Assembly (NCBI RefSeq): GCF_900176465.1
Contig: NZ_FWXR01000002.1
Location: 310,001-374,000 of the forward strand
Origin: Fulvimarina manganoxydans
GTDB taxonomy: Bacteria; Pseudomonadota; Alphaproteobacteria; Rhizobiales; Rhizobiaceae
DNA length: 64,000 bases
Direction of reading: 5' to 3'
Of the stretch, positions 9,937 through 17,937 are shown piece by piece. Each line of letters opens with the position of its first letter. The stretch's first letter is position 1. Below the pieces are notes generated by a model. It was not told the DNA's origin and searched no databases. It worked only from the letters and a program-made list of their open reading frames with translations. Both the position numbers and the translations under genes were made by a program.

Positions 9937-9942
9937 CCTGCA
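9914..9942 (-). pseudogene. 3' end of a tRNA-Gln-like gene (T-arm, acceptor 3' strand and CCA)
   Basis: Read on the minus strand, the segment gives a T-stem GCAGG/CCTGC around the loop TCAGAAT (normal TTCGAAT), then CGCCCCA, a G discriminator and CCA. The acceptor half would pair with TGGGGCG, the usual 5' end of alphaproteobacterial tRNA-Gln. The 5' half of the tRNA is absent. Such 3' fragments are typical footprints of elements that integrate into tRNA genes. No integrase gene is in the window. Confidence 0.55.
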
Positions 9943-10102
9943 AGCTCAGTTGGCGCTAAGCTATTGAAATAATTTGTCGTCGACTGCGACTCTCTACGAC
10001 GAATGTAACACCCGCTCAGCCCATGGCAATCTACCTAAATGGATTTTGTCGAAATCGCTCATTGATGCCAAGTGCCAATGATCGTGATCCGCACCCATTC
10101 TC

Positions 10103-10126
10103 TGGATCGCTGGAAGCTGGAGTTTC
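10103..10126 (+). repeat. Left inverted repeat of the IS3-family element
   Basis: TGGATCGCTGG... aligns with the right end read inward, TGGACCGTTCT..., at about 16 of 24 positions, with a shared TGGAGTTT block. Confidence 0.65.
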
Positions 10127-10135
10127 CCAGCTTCG

Positions 10136-10971
10136 TCACGACGGCGGGCCGGTGGCACCGTCGGGATTGATGAACGAGATCGGGACCTTGTTCCCGATCG
10201 CCCCATGTGGACGCTCCTCGTTGTAGTATCTGCGCCAATCCTCCAACTTTTCCGTAGCGTCGGCAAGTGTCAGCAACCAGTGCTGGTTGAGGCATTCCGC
10301 CCGGAAACGGCCGTTGAAGGCTTCGATGAAGGCATTGTCCGTCGGCTTGCCCCGCCGTGAGAAGTCGAGCGTCACGCCCTTCGTGTAGGCCCACAGTTCG
10401 AGGTCCCGGGACACGAACTCGGTACCCTGATCGACGCGGATCGTCTTGGGATAACCGACGACGGGACAGATCTGCTCAAGCGTTTTTACAACGTCCTCGG
10501 CGCGGTAGCTAAACTGCGGGTCAAGGGCCGGCACCTAACGGGAGAACGTGTCGACGATTGTCAGCACCCTGATCTTCCTGCCCGTCGCAAGCTGATCGTG
10601 GACGAAGTTCATGGCCCAGACCTCGTTCGGAGCGATCGCTTGCCGCCGGTCACCCACGCAGCTTCGCCTTCACCCGCCGTTTCGGTGTCTTGTTCCTCAG
10701 TTGCAGACCGAGATCCCTGTAGATCCGGTAGGTTCGCTTGATGTTGCCGGTCCAGCCCTCTCGCTGGAGCAGTACATGGACCCGTCGGCAGCCATACCGG
10801 ACGCGGGTCATACAGATGTCTTTGATCCGAGCTGCCAAGCCGGCCTGGTCGGGCAACGAGATCTGTAGTGGCAGGTCGAGGTGTCGAGTTCCAGAACCCG
10901 GCAGGCGTGCCTGATCGATACACCCCATTACCTGCACGTCTCCGTCACCAGCTCGCGTTTGCGACCAGGCC
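10136..10971 (-). pseudogene. IS3-family transposase OrfB, disrupted
   Basis: The integrase core is recognisable: RVDQGTEF carries the second Asp and NAFIEAFNGRFR the catalytic Glu, and the end YYNEERPHGAIG is typical. The N-terminal part shows the helix segment RVRYGCRRVHVLL. Frame changes occur before SLPDQAGL and after KAKLR. A TAG at 10535-10537 interrupts the core. The first catalytic Asp, expected in WAMDF, is Asn (WAMNF, codon at 10607-10609). No active transposase can be made from this copy. Confidence 0.88.
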
Positions 10972-11239
10972 TTAAAGAGTTCCGCGGATGACGTCCTGAA
11001 GCATCTCCTTGTCCAGCGACAGGTCCGCGACCAACTTGCGCAGCTTGCCGTTCTCATCCTCGAGCTGCTTCAGCCGCTTCATCTCCGTCGGCAGCAGACC
11101 ATCGTACTTCTTTTTTGCAGTTGAAGTAGGTCGCCTGACTGGTCCCAGCTCGCCGACAGATCTCCGCCACCGGCATGCCGTCAGCTCCCTGCTTCAAAAT
11201 GAACGCCTTCTGCGCGTCCGAAAACTTCGATGCATTCAT
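10972..11239 (-). pseudogene. IS3-family OrfA (helix-turn-helix), frameshifted
   Basis: The first 40 residues match OrfA: NASKFSDAQKAFIL, then the HTH AEICRRAGTSQATYFN. A one-base insertion in an A-run near 11120 shifts the frame. The other frame restores KYDGLLPTEMKRLKQLEDEN and the leucine-zipper-like end, stopping at TAA 10972-10974. Confidence 0.85.
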
Positions 11240-11276
11240 CGCTCTCCGCTCCTCCCGACCAGGGATGCTATCGCGG

Positions 11277-11300
11277 AAAACTCCAATTCAGAACGGTCCA
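11277..11300 (-). repeat. Right inverted repeat of the IS3-family element
   Basis: Read inward on the minus strand it begins TGGACCGTTCTGAATTGGAG and pairs with the left end at 10103-10126. Confidence 0.65.
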
Positions 11301-11423
11301 GTTTCTTGGGTGCAGATCAGAAGCGGAAGAGGCTCTCCTCGCCGCTGGATGAAAATTCAGTAGCACGTCAATGCTGCCCGACGGCACCCATGCGACGCCG
11401 CCGGCTTTTTGATGCGAGGCATG

Positions 11424-12461
11424 TCAGGCGTAGATGGTCGCGAGATCGCCTTCCCTGGCGATATCCGAGAAATCATAGTCTGGTCGCCAGGGCGTTGCCG
11501 ATTCTCGGGTCAGCGCGGTCAGAGAGGCAAGACGCTGCTTCCCGTCGCTCTCCAGCGACGCCAGAACTGCGTCTTCGTCTGGGAAGCTTGACTCCACAGC
11601 ATCGAGCCAGATCGTGCGACCGGCGAGAAAGCCTTGCGCTCCGGCCGCATAGGAATAGCGGAGCACCCGTTCGAACTGGCTTGGCGCAACACCACCGGAT
11701 AGCATGACCCACGGAATGCCGGCGTCGCGGCAGATGGAGCCCACCGCAGCAAAGGCCGAAGCTGCATCGCGCGAGGCGGTGTCGTCGCCCAATTCTGGCA
11801 AGGTCGCGCCGGGGACCGGCGTTTCCAGTTTGAAGAGATCGACGCCATATTCGGGTTTGGCGAATTCCTTCACGCTGTCGATGACGAGTTCGGCCCGCTT
11901 GTCGGCCGATTCCACGTAGTCGGTCGTATGATTGGCGCTTTCCGGGAAGGGATAGACCAGGAGTTCCAGCACATAGGGAATGTCGTGGCGGCGGCATTCG
12001 GCGCCGACCGTCCGCACATAGGCCTTCTGATGAGCCAGCACCTCCGGCGAGGCGTCGGGGCGGTACCATGCGAGGACTTTGACCGCGTCGCCGCCGAGGC
12101 GCCGGATCTTCTCCACCGTCCAGTTGTCGATCGAGCGGGATTTTCTGCCGTCGGACGTCTCCTCGAAGCGGTGCTCTTCCAGGGTCACGATCAGCCCGGT
12201 CTTGGCCGGCAAGATGTCTATGGCGGCGGGCAGGGCGAAATTGGGATCGAGCAGCATGGAACTCGCGTCACGGGCGAGGCCCTTCACCAGGAGGCGCTTT
12301 GCGGCAAGCATGTCGTCAAAGCCGACCTTCGCGGCATCGATGCCTTTCGCCTTCGCGATCGCGGCAATCAGCGGGGGGCGCTGGTCGAGCGCGACCATGG
12401 TGAAGTGTCCGTCGTCGTCGCACAGGCGCGTCAGTCCTCGGATCTTGCCGATCGTGGTCAT
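11424..12461 (-). CDS. Class I ketose-phosphate aldolase, LacD/YihT family (candidate sulfofructose-1-phosphate aldolase)
   Basis: The 345-residue protein is a (beta/alpha)8 Schiff-base aldolase of the family that includes tagatose-bisphosphate aldolase LacD and sulfofructosephosphate aldolase YihT. The Schiff-base Lys is K211 in GVDLFKLETP. Other family marks are VALDQRPPL, PWVMLSGGV and GFLAGRTIW (phosphate/sulfonate end, R282). Its length is nearer LacD (about 326) than YihT (292). It is the last gene of the operon, overlapping the kinase stop/start by four bases. Next to a YihV-like kinase it would split the 1-phosphate into DHAP and a C3 aldehyde, sulfolactaldehyde if the sugar is sulfofructose. 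A tagatose-type substrate is the main alternative. Confidence 0.88.
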   Translation of the reverse strand: MTTIGKIRGLTRLCDDDGHFTMVALDQRPPLIAAIAKAKGIDAAKVGFDDMLAAKRLLVKGLARDASSMLLDPNFALPAAIDILPAKTGLIVTLEEHRFEETSDGRKSRSIDNWTVEKIRRLGGDAVKVLAWYRPDASPEVLAHQKAYVRTVGAECRRHDIPYVLELLVYPFPESANHTTDYVESADKRAELVIDSVKEFAKPEYGVDLFKLETPVPGATLPELGDDTASRDAASAFAAVGSICRDAGIPWVMLSGGVAPSQFERVLRYSYAAGAQGFLAGRTIWLDAVESSFPDEDAVLASLESDGKQRLASLTALTRESATPWRPDYDFSDIAREGDLATIYA

Positions 12462-13390
12462 TGGTTCGAACTCCAGAAATGCATCGTTTCATCGAATGTC
12501 GGAATGCCTTGCCGGCCGCCGGGCTGGGTGCATTTGAGCGCGGCGGCGGCCGCCGCGAAGCCCATGGCGCAGTGGATCGAAAGGCCGGCGGCGATGGCGA
12601 GCGCATAGGCGCCATGGAAGACGTCACCCGCCCCGGTCGTGTCGACGACCTCGAGGTCAAAGGCCGGCAGATGGGAAAAATTGCCGGCCTCCAGAAAGGA
12701 GACGCCAGCGCTGCCCTTGGTGACGGCCGCGATCCGGCAGCCATGTCGGGCAACGGCCGCCAGGGCATCGGCCTCGTTCCGCCCGGCAAAGGCGGCGAGG
12801 GCGGGCTCGGAGAAGATCGCGTGGTCGGTCAATGGGAGAAGTCGTTCGAACACCTCGCGATCGGCGACGTCGGCGTCAAGGACCGTCGGAACGCCTTTGT
12901 CTCGCGCACTTCTGAAGGCGGCTTCGGCCCCTTCCGGCCAACGCGGATCGGCGAGGAGGGCGCCAGCTCTCTTCAGGTCCGCGAGGGGCAACCAATCGGC
13001 TTCGACCGGCAGGGCCTCGCCGCGGAAATTGGCGATATGTCGCTCGCCTGCCGGGTCGACGAAGACACCGGAAATCGATGAACGGCCACAGGCAAAAAGC
13101 CGAAACGCGTCGACATCGACGCGCTCTGTGGCGAGTTCTGCCTTCATCTCTTCGCCTTCGCGGTCCTGGCCGGCCCGGCCCCAGAAGGCGGCCTCGCCGC
13201 CAAGCCGGGCGACCGCCACGGCCGCTGTCGCTGCCATGCCGCCGCCCCGGGTCAGGAAGTCGTGCGCCCGCACCTTGGCGCTCGTGCCTTCGGGCAATTC
13301 GACCACCTGCCAGAGATAGTCGAAAGCCGCGAGACCGAGACAGACGACACGCCGACCTTGTGGGTCGAAGCAGGTTGCTTCCTCGCTCAT
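12458..13390 (-). CDS. PfkB-family sugar kinase resembling sulfofructose kinase YihV
   Basis: This 310-residue ribokinase-fold kinase has GGGMAATAAVAVARLG (49-64), the ATP/catalytic motif DTTGAGD (Asp256) and the C-terminal ALKCTQPGGRQGIP. Alignment by eye to E. coli YihV is good along the length, including LADPRWPEGA, FSEPALA and TTGAGDVFHGA. The three residues I recall from structural work as the sulfonate-binding set of YihV (K27, N109, R138) align with K39, N121 and R150. This supports phosphorylation of 6-deoxy-6-sulfofructose at O1. It overlaps the aldehyde dehydrogenase gene upstream and the aldolase gene downstream by four bases each, so the three are translationally coupled. Other ketose kinases of the family remain possible. 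Confidence 0.87.
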   Translation of the reverse strand: MSEEATCFDPQGRRVVCLGLAAFDYLWQVVELPEGTSAKVRAHDFLTRGGGMAATAAVAVARLGGEAAFWGRAGQDREGEEMKAELATERVDVDAFRLFACGRSSISGVFVDPAGERHIANFRGEALPVEADWLPLADLKRAGALLADPRWPEGAEAAFRSARDKGVPTVLDADVADREVFERLLPLTDHAIFSEPALAAFAGRNEADALAAVARHGCRIAAVTKGSAGVSFLEAGNFSHLPAFDLEVVDTTGAGDVFHGAYALAIAAGLSIHCAMGFAAAAAALKCTQPGGRQGIPTFDETMHFWSSNQ

Positions 13391-14847
13391 AGGCCCGCGA
13401 CGCAGATATATTTGGTCTCGAGATACTCCTCGATGCCGTATTTCGAGCCTTCGCGTCCGAGCCCGGACTGCTTGAAACCGCCGAATGGCGCCATCTCATT
13501 GGCGATAAGACCGGAATTGACGCCGACGATGCCGCTTTCGAGCGCTTCTGCGACGCGGAACATGCGGGCGAGGTCGCGCGTGTAGAAATAGGCGGCGAGA
13601 CCGAATTCGGTGTCGTTCGCCTTGGCGATCACGTCCGTCTCGTCGCTGAAGGGGATGATCGGGGCGAGCGGGGCGAATGTCTCTTCGTGAGCGAGTTGCA
13701 TGTCCTGGGTGACGTCGGTGATGACGGTCGGCTCGAAGAAGGTGCCGCCGAGTTCGTGGCGCGAGCCGCCGGAGACAAGTCGCGCACCGCGATCGAGCGC
13801 GTCCTTGAGATGCTCCTCCATCTTTTCGACGGCCGCCGCGTCGATCAGCGGACCCTGGGTGACGCCGTCCTCGGTGCCACGTCCCACCTTGAGGGCTTGA
13901 GCCGCTTCCGCCAGTTTTTCGGCGAAGGCGTCTGCCAAGCTTTCATGGACATAGATTCGATTGGCGCAGACGCAGGTCTGGCCGGAATTGCGGAACTTCG
14001 CGATCATCGTACCGGCCACGGCCGCATCGAGATCGGCATCCTCGAAAACGATGAAGGGCGCATTGCCGCCGAGTTCGAGTGACAGGCGCTTGATGGTCGA
14101 AGCGCCCTCGCGCATCAGCCAGCGTCCGACTTCCGTCGATCCGGTAAAGCTGATCTTGGCGACTTTCGGATTGTGGCTGAATTCGGTGCCGATGTCCTTG
14201 GCCTTGCCGGTCACCACCTGAAAGACGCCGGCCGGAATTCCGGCGCGCTCTGCAAGCACACCGAGAGACAGGGCCGAAAGCGGCGTCTGCGAGGCCGGCT
14301 TGACGATGATGGTGCATCCGGCGGCGAGAGCGGGGCCGGCCTTTCTCGTGATCATGCCGTTTGGAAAATTCCAAGGCGTGATCGCGGCGCAGACCCCTAC
14401 CGGCTGCTTCATGACGAGGACGCGGCGGTCGGCGCCCGGCGGCGGAACGATGTCGCCGTAGACGCGCTTGGCTTCTTCGGCGAACCATTCGAGATAGGCC
14501 GCGTTGGCGACAATCTCGCCCTTGGCCTCCGCCAGTGGCTTGCCCTGTTCGGCGGTGAGGATACGGGCAAGGTCGTCGGCATTTTCGAGAATGAGTTCGT
14601 ACCAGCGCCGGATGAGCGACGCGCGTTCCTTCGCGGTGCGTCTGGCCCATTCGACCTGGGCCACCTCGGCCTTGTCGATGGCCGCGCGAATGGTCTCGAC
14701 GGAAAGGCTCGGCACTTCGGCGACGAGCGAGCCGTCGGCCGGATCCGTGACCGCGATACCGGTTCCCTTCTCCGCCGCGATCCATGTGTCACCGACGAGG
14801 CAGCGTGCGGTGAAGAGGCTCTGATCCTTGAGGCCGGAAATCGTCAT
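13387..14847 (-). CDS. NAD(P)-dependent aldehyde dehydrogenase, GabD-like (candidate sulfolactaldehyde dehydrogenase)
   Basis: The 486-residue protein has the aldehyde dehydrogenase fold: TPWNFP (158-163), the cofactor segment KPASQTPLS, SFTGSTEVGR, catalytic Glu258 in LELGGNAP and nucleophile Cys292 in NSGQTCVCANR. The last motif is that of succinate-semialdehyde dehydrogenases, the group from which known sulfolactaldehyde dehydrogenases come. Placed between a ketose kinase/aldolase pair and an ABC importer, it would oxidise the C3 aldehyde released by the aldolase. The start codon follows GGGAGCTTCCC-type sequence with weak AGGAGC. Succinate semialdehyde or lactaldehyde are alternative substrates. 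Confidence 0.92.
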   Translation of the reverse strand: MTISGLKDQSLFTARCLVGDTWIAAEKGTGIAVTDPADGSLVAEVPSLSVETIRAAIDKAEVAQVEWARRTAKERASLIRRWYELILENADDLARILTAEQGKPLAEAKGEIVANAAYLEWFAEEAKRVYGDIVPPPGADRRVLVMKQPVGVCAAITPWNFPNGMITRKAGPALAAGCTIIVKPASQTPLSALSLGVLAERAGIPAGVFQVVTGKAKDIGTEFSHNPKVAKISFTGSTEVGRWLMREGASTIKRLSLELGGNAPFIVFEDADLDAAVAGTMIAKFRNSGQTCVCANRIYVHESLADAFAEKLAEAAQALKVGRGTEDGVTQGPLIDAAAVEKMEEHLKDALDRGARLVSGGSRHELGGTFFEPTVITDVTQDMQLAHEETFAPLAPIIPFSDETDVIAKANDTEFGLAAYFYTRDLARMFRVAEALESGIVGVNSGLIANEMAPFGGFKQSGLGREGSKYGIEEYLETKYICVAGL

Positions 14848-15000
14848 GGGAAGCTCCTTGGGTCTTGCATAGGGCGGCCGTGGCGCCTCGCGAGCGTCGT
14901 CTGCGGCCTGACGGCGTCTTGCGCGCCCTGCGGCTGCCGACTCACCGGCATCAAGCCGGATGGCGGGTCGATAGCCTGTTCGTTTCTGTGGTACGGCCGG

Positions 15001-16080
15001 CTAGCGGATGACTTCGCCGGTCTCCCGCTCGAAGAGATGGATCTTGCCGGGGACCGGCGAGAGAGATAGGCTGTCGCCCGGTTTCGGCCGCAGATCCGGC
15101 GAAACCCTCGCGATCGCATTGATCTCGGCAAGCTTGAAGTGAATTAGCGTATCGGAGCCGAGCGGCTCGACGAGATCGACCGTCACGGCGATGGCATTCG
15201 GATCGTCCGGCGCCACCTCGAAATGCTCCGGCCGAATGCCGAGATCAACTGTTGCCCCCTCAATGAGCGCGGCCGGACGTTTACTGCCGAGACTTGCGAT
15301 CTGGACGGAGCGAGCGTTGCTCAGCACGAGCCTGTCACCAGCCACGGTGACCGGCAGGACGTTCATGGCCGGAGAGCCGATGAAGCCGGCGACGAAGAGA
15401 TTGGCGGGTCGCTCGTAGACGTCTTCGGGACTACCGACCTGCTGGATGATGCCGGACTTCATGATGACGATCCGATCCGCCATGGTCATCGCTTCGACCT
15501 GATCGTGGGTCACGAAGACCATCGTGGTGCGGAGCTGCTGGGAGAGCGCCTTGATCTCCGCGCGCACCTGGGCGCGCAGCTTGGCATCGAGATTGGAAAG
15601 CGGTTCGTCGAAGAGGAAGACCCTCGGATCGCGCACGATGGCGCGACCCATGGCCACGCGCTGGCGCTGGCCGCCGGACAACGCCTTTGGACGACGGTCG
15701 AGAAAATCTTCGATGTGGAGCAGACCTGCGGCGCGCTTCACCCGGGTCTCGATCTCCGCCTTGTCCATGCCGCGCATTTCCAACGCGAAGGCCATGTTCT
15801 GTCGCACGGTCATGTGGGGGTAGAGAGCATAGTCCTGGAAGACCATGGCGATGTCGCGCCGGGCCGCCGGTACGTCGTTCACCCGGTCGTCTCCGATATA
15901 CAGATCGCCGCCATTGATCCGCTCGAGACCGGCAAGGACCCGCAGGAGGGTCGATTTGCCACAGCCGGAGGGGCCGACCAGGACGACGAATTCATGATCC
16001 GCGATTTCGAGGTCGAGGCCCGGAATGACGGTGAAGTCGCCATAGGTCTTGACCAGGGAGCGCATGGAGATCGAGGCCAT
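15001..16080 (-). CDS. Sugar ABC transporter ATP-binding protein (UgpC/MsmX/MalK type)
   Basis: This 359-residue ATPase powers the importer encoded in the same operon. Walker A is GPSGCGKST (about 37-45), followed by the Q-loop VFQDYALYPHM, signature LSGGQRQR, Walker B VFLFDEP and switch His in VTHDQ. A C-terminal TOBE/OB region of about 120 residues (GIRPEHFEV) is typical of carbohydrate importers. Its ATG overlaps the stop of the zinc dehydrogenase by one base (TGATG). A gap of 150 bp to the aldehyde dehydrogenase gene follows. Confidence 0.96.
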   Translation of the reverse strand: MASISMRSLVKTYGDFTVIPGLDLEIADHEFVVLVGPSGCGKSTLLRVLAGLERINGGDLYIGDDRVNDVPAARRDIAMVFQDYALYPHMTVRQNMAFALEMRGMDKAEIETRVKRAAGLLHIEDFLDRRPKALSGGQRQRVAMGRAIVRDPRVFLFDEPLSNLDAKLRAQVRAEIKALSQQLRTTMVFVTHDQVEAMTMADRIVIMKSGIIQQVGSPEDVYERPANLFVAGFIGSPAMNVLPVTVAGDRLVLSNARSVQIASLGSKRPAALIEGATVDLGIRPEHFEVAPDDPNAIAVTVDLVEPLGSDTLIHFKLAEINAIARVSPDLRPKPGDSLSLSPVPGKIHLFERETGEVIR

Positions 16081-17084
16081 CAGACGTCTCCTGCGAAAGC
16101 GAGGACAGGTTTGATCGATCGCCCTTGGGCAAAATGCGAGAAGCGCTCCGGCAAGGTATCCAGCGGGAATCTCTCATCGACAAGGCGTCGATAGGCGTCG
16201 CGGTGGGCGCGCAGCAGTTCGATATTGGGCTGGAGGTCGCCCTTCGGGAAATAGAAGGTCCGCAGCATGGCGAAATCCTTGCGCCGGAAAATCTTGTCTT
16301 CGGTGATCGTCCAGGGGGCCGCGTTTTCGCCGACGAGGATGATGACCCCCTTGGGCAGGACGAGCTCGATGGCGAGGTTGCGGGCGGCGTGAGCCCCGGA
16401 ACATTCGAAAATGGCTGCAAAGCGCGTCTCGCGACTGCCGACCGGATGGTCTTTTGCGCCGAAGGAACGAGCGATCGCGACGCGCTCGCCATTCGGATCC
16501 GAAACGAAGACCTCGCCATAGCCGAGCGCCTTGAGGGCGATGACGACGCCCAGGCCGACGGGTCCCGCACCCGTCACGAGAACGGGCCTCTTCGCCTCGG
16601 CGGGGACGAAGCGCCCGGCCTCGCGAACCGCATGGGCGGATGTCCCTATCGTGTCGAGAAGGAGTGGAGCGAGATCGTCCTCGATGTCGTCCGGCACCGG
16701 TAGAAGGCAGTTGTCGGGGACGCGGACGAATTCGGCATATCCACCGTCGCGGTTCCATCCGATGAGCGAGGAGACGGTCAGGCACATCTGGGTGTCGCCC
16801 GCCTCGCAGGCGTCGCAATGGCCGCAATGCTCGGGAATGTAGACCGCGCAGCGCGTTCCTTGCATCGCATGGCCCGGCTCGTCGACACGGCCGAAGATCT
16901 CATGCCCTGCGATATGGTCCGACCCCTGGTGCCAGAGCTTGAAGTCCGAGCCGCAGAGCGCCGTCCTCATGACGCGCAGAACGGCCTCGCCTGCCTTGGG
17001 CTCGGGACGCGGTGCCGTTTCGATGGTGATGCGGTCGGAGCCGTGAAAACAGGCGGCGCGCATCGGTGGATGGGTGTTGGACAT
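16080..17084 (-). CDS. Zinc-containing alcohol dehydrogenase (sorbitol/idonate dehydrogenase-like)
   Basis: The 334-residue medium-chain dehydrogenase has the catalytic zinc Cys in ALCGSDFKLW, the GHEIFGRV segment, four structural-zinc Cys in CGHCDACEAGDTQMC, and the NAD-binding GAGPVGLGVV. It would oxidise or reduce a secondary alcohol of a polyol, sugar or sugar acid. A much longer open frame extends upstream, but that part is a shadow of the permease gene; the ATG giving MSNTHPPMRA is the family start. It sits six bases after the MalG-type permease gene and overlaps the ATPase gene. With the SDR at 18847-19584 it gives the operon two redox steps not found in textbook sulfo-EMP sets. Confidence 0.92.
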   Translation of the reverse strand: MSNTHPPMRAACFHGSDRITIETAPRPEPKAGEAVLRVMRTALCGSDFKLWHQGSDHIAGHEIFGRVDEPGHAMQGTRCAVYIPEHCGHCDACEAGDTQMCLTVSSLIGWNRDGGYAEFVRVPDNCLLPVPDDIEDDLAPLLLDTIGTSAHAVREAGRFVPAEAKRPVLVTGAGPVGLGVVIALKALGYGEVFVSDPNGERVAIARSFGAKDHPVGSRETRFAAIFECSGAHAARNLAIELVLPKGVIILVGENAAPWTITEDKIFRRKDFAMLRTFYFPKGDLQPNIELLRAHRDAYRRLVDERFPLDTLPERFSHFAQGRSIKPVLAFAGDV

Positions 17085-17089
17085 CGGTG

Positions 17090-17917
17090 TCAGCCTTTCA
17101 CGGCGCCGAGCGTCAGGCCGGAAATGAGCCAGCGCTGGACGATGACGGCGAGGATGAGCGGCGGGAGGGCGATCAGCGTTGCGGCGGCCATGAGGGCGCC
17201 CCAATTGGTCGAGCCTTCGCCGATGAAGTTGAAGGAGGCGGCGATCAGCGTCTTGGTGTCGGAATTCGACAGGACGAGCGCGAAGAGGAAGTAGTTCCAG
17301 GAAAAGACGAAAGCGAGGATGGCGGAGACCGCCAGTCCGGCGGTGACGAGGGGGAGGGCGATCCGCCAGAAAACGCGGGCCGGGGAGCAGCCATCGACCT
17401 GGGCGGCCTCGTAGACGCTTCGGGGAATGTTGTCGAAGAATGGGATCAGGACCCAAATGACGATCGGCATGGTGATCACCGCATGGGTCAGGATGAGAGA
17501 CCAGTAGCTGCCGATCATGTCGACCTGCCTGAACATCACATACCAGGGCAGGAGGAAAAGCGTGCCCGGCGCCATCCGGGCGACGAGCGTGACGATCGCC
17601 GGCCAGGTGATGCGGGTCCAGGACGCTACGAAAGCGGCCGGCGCTCCGAGGATCAGCCCGAGGGCGGTCGAGGCCATCGTGACGATCATGGAGTTGAAAG
17701 CGTAGTGCAGGAAGGGCGTCGTCTCGGAGAGCGCGACGTAGTTGTCGAGCGTCGGCGTGAAGATGATCGTCGGCGGGTAAGCCGTCACCTCGAAGGACTG
17801 CTTGAAGGAGGAGGCGACCATCCACAGGGTCGGTACCATCACCACACAACCGGCGAGAACGAGAAGCACGGTGTTGAGAATCTGGAGCGAGCGGTCGCTC
17901 GGTGCGGCATCGGACAA
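17090..17917 (-). CDS. Sugar ABC transporter permease, MalG type
   Basis: The 275-residue inner-membrane protein has about six hydrophobic segments. The permease EAA loop is YEAAQVDGCSPARVFWRIALPL. I use a TTG start: GGGAGG lies nine bases before TTG 17917, and the family N-terminus with its first membrane helix (LVLAGCVVMVPTLWM) follows shortly. Longer upstream frame sequence overlaps the MalF-type gene and is not needed. It pairs with the next permease. Confidence 0.93.
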   Translation of the reverse strand: MSDAAPSDRSLQILNTVLLVLAGCVVMVPTLWMVASSFKQSFEVTAYPPTIIFTPTLDNYVALSETTPFLHYAFNSMIVTMASTALGLILGAPAAFVASWTRITWPAIVTLVARMAPGTLFLLPWYVMFRQVDMIGSYWSLILTHAVITMPIVIWVLIPFFDNIPRSVYEAAQVDGCSPARVFWRIALPLVTAGLAVSAILAFVFSWNYFLFALVLSNSDTKTLIAASFNFIGEGSTNWGALMAAATLIALPPLILAVIVQRWLISGLTLGAVKG

Positions 17918-17937
17918 GGTCTCGGTCCTCCCTTTTC

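Larger units (their letters stand above)
9476..10102. other. Gene-poor stretch between the csbD-like gene and the insertion sequence
   Basis: About 630 bp hold no convincing gene. They contain a doubtful 66-codon frame (9736-9936) and a tRNA-Gln 3' remnant (9914-9942). The sequence is less GC-rich than the flanking operons. Confidence 0.5.
10103..11300 (-). mobile_element. Degenerate IS3-family insertion sequence
   Basis: A 1198-bp element contains orfA and orfB on the minus strand and is bounded by imperfect inverted repeats starting TGGA(C/T)CG. Size, gene order and the DDE integrase core fit IS3. It is inactive: at least two frameshifts, one internal stop and a changed catalytic residue are visible. 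No clear target-site duplication is seen next to the ends, so the ends may be off by a base or two, or the flanks have changed. Confidence 0.88.
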
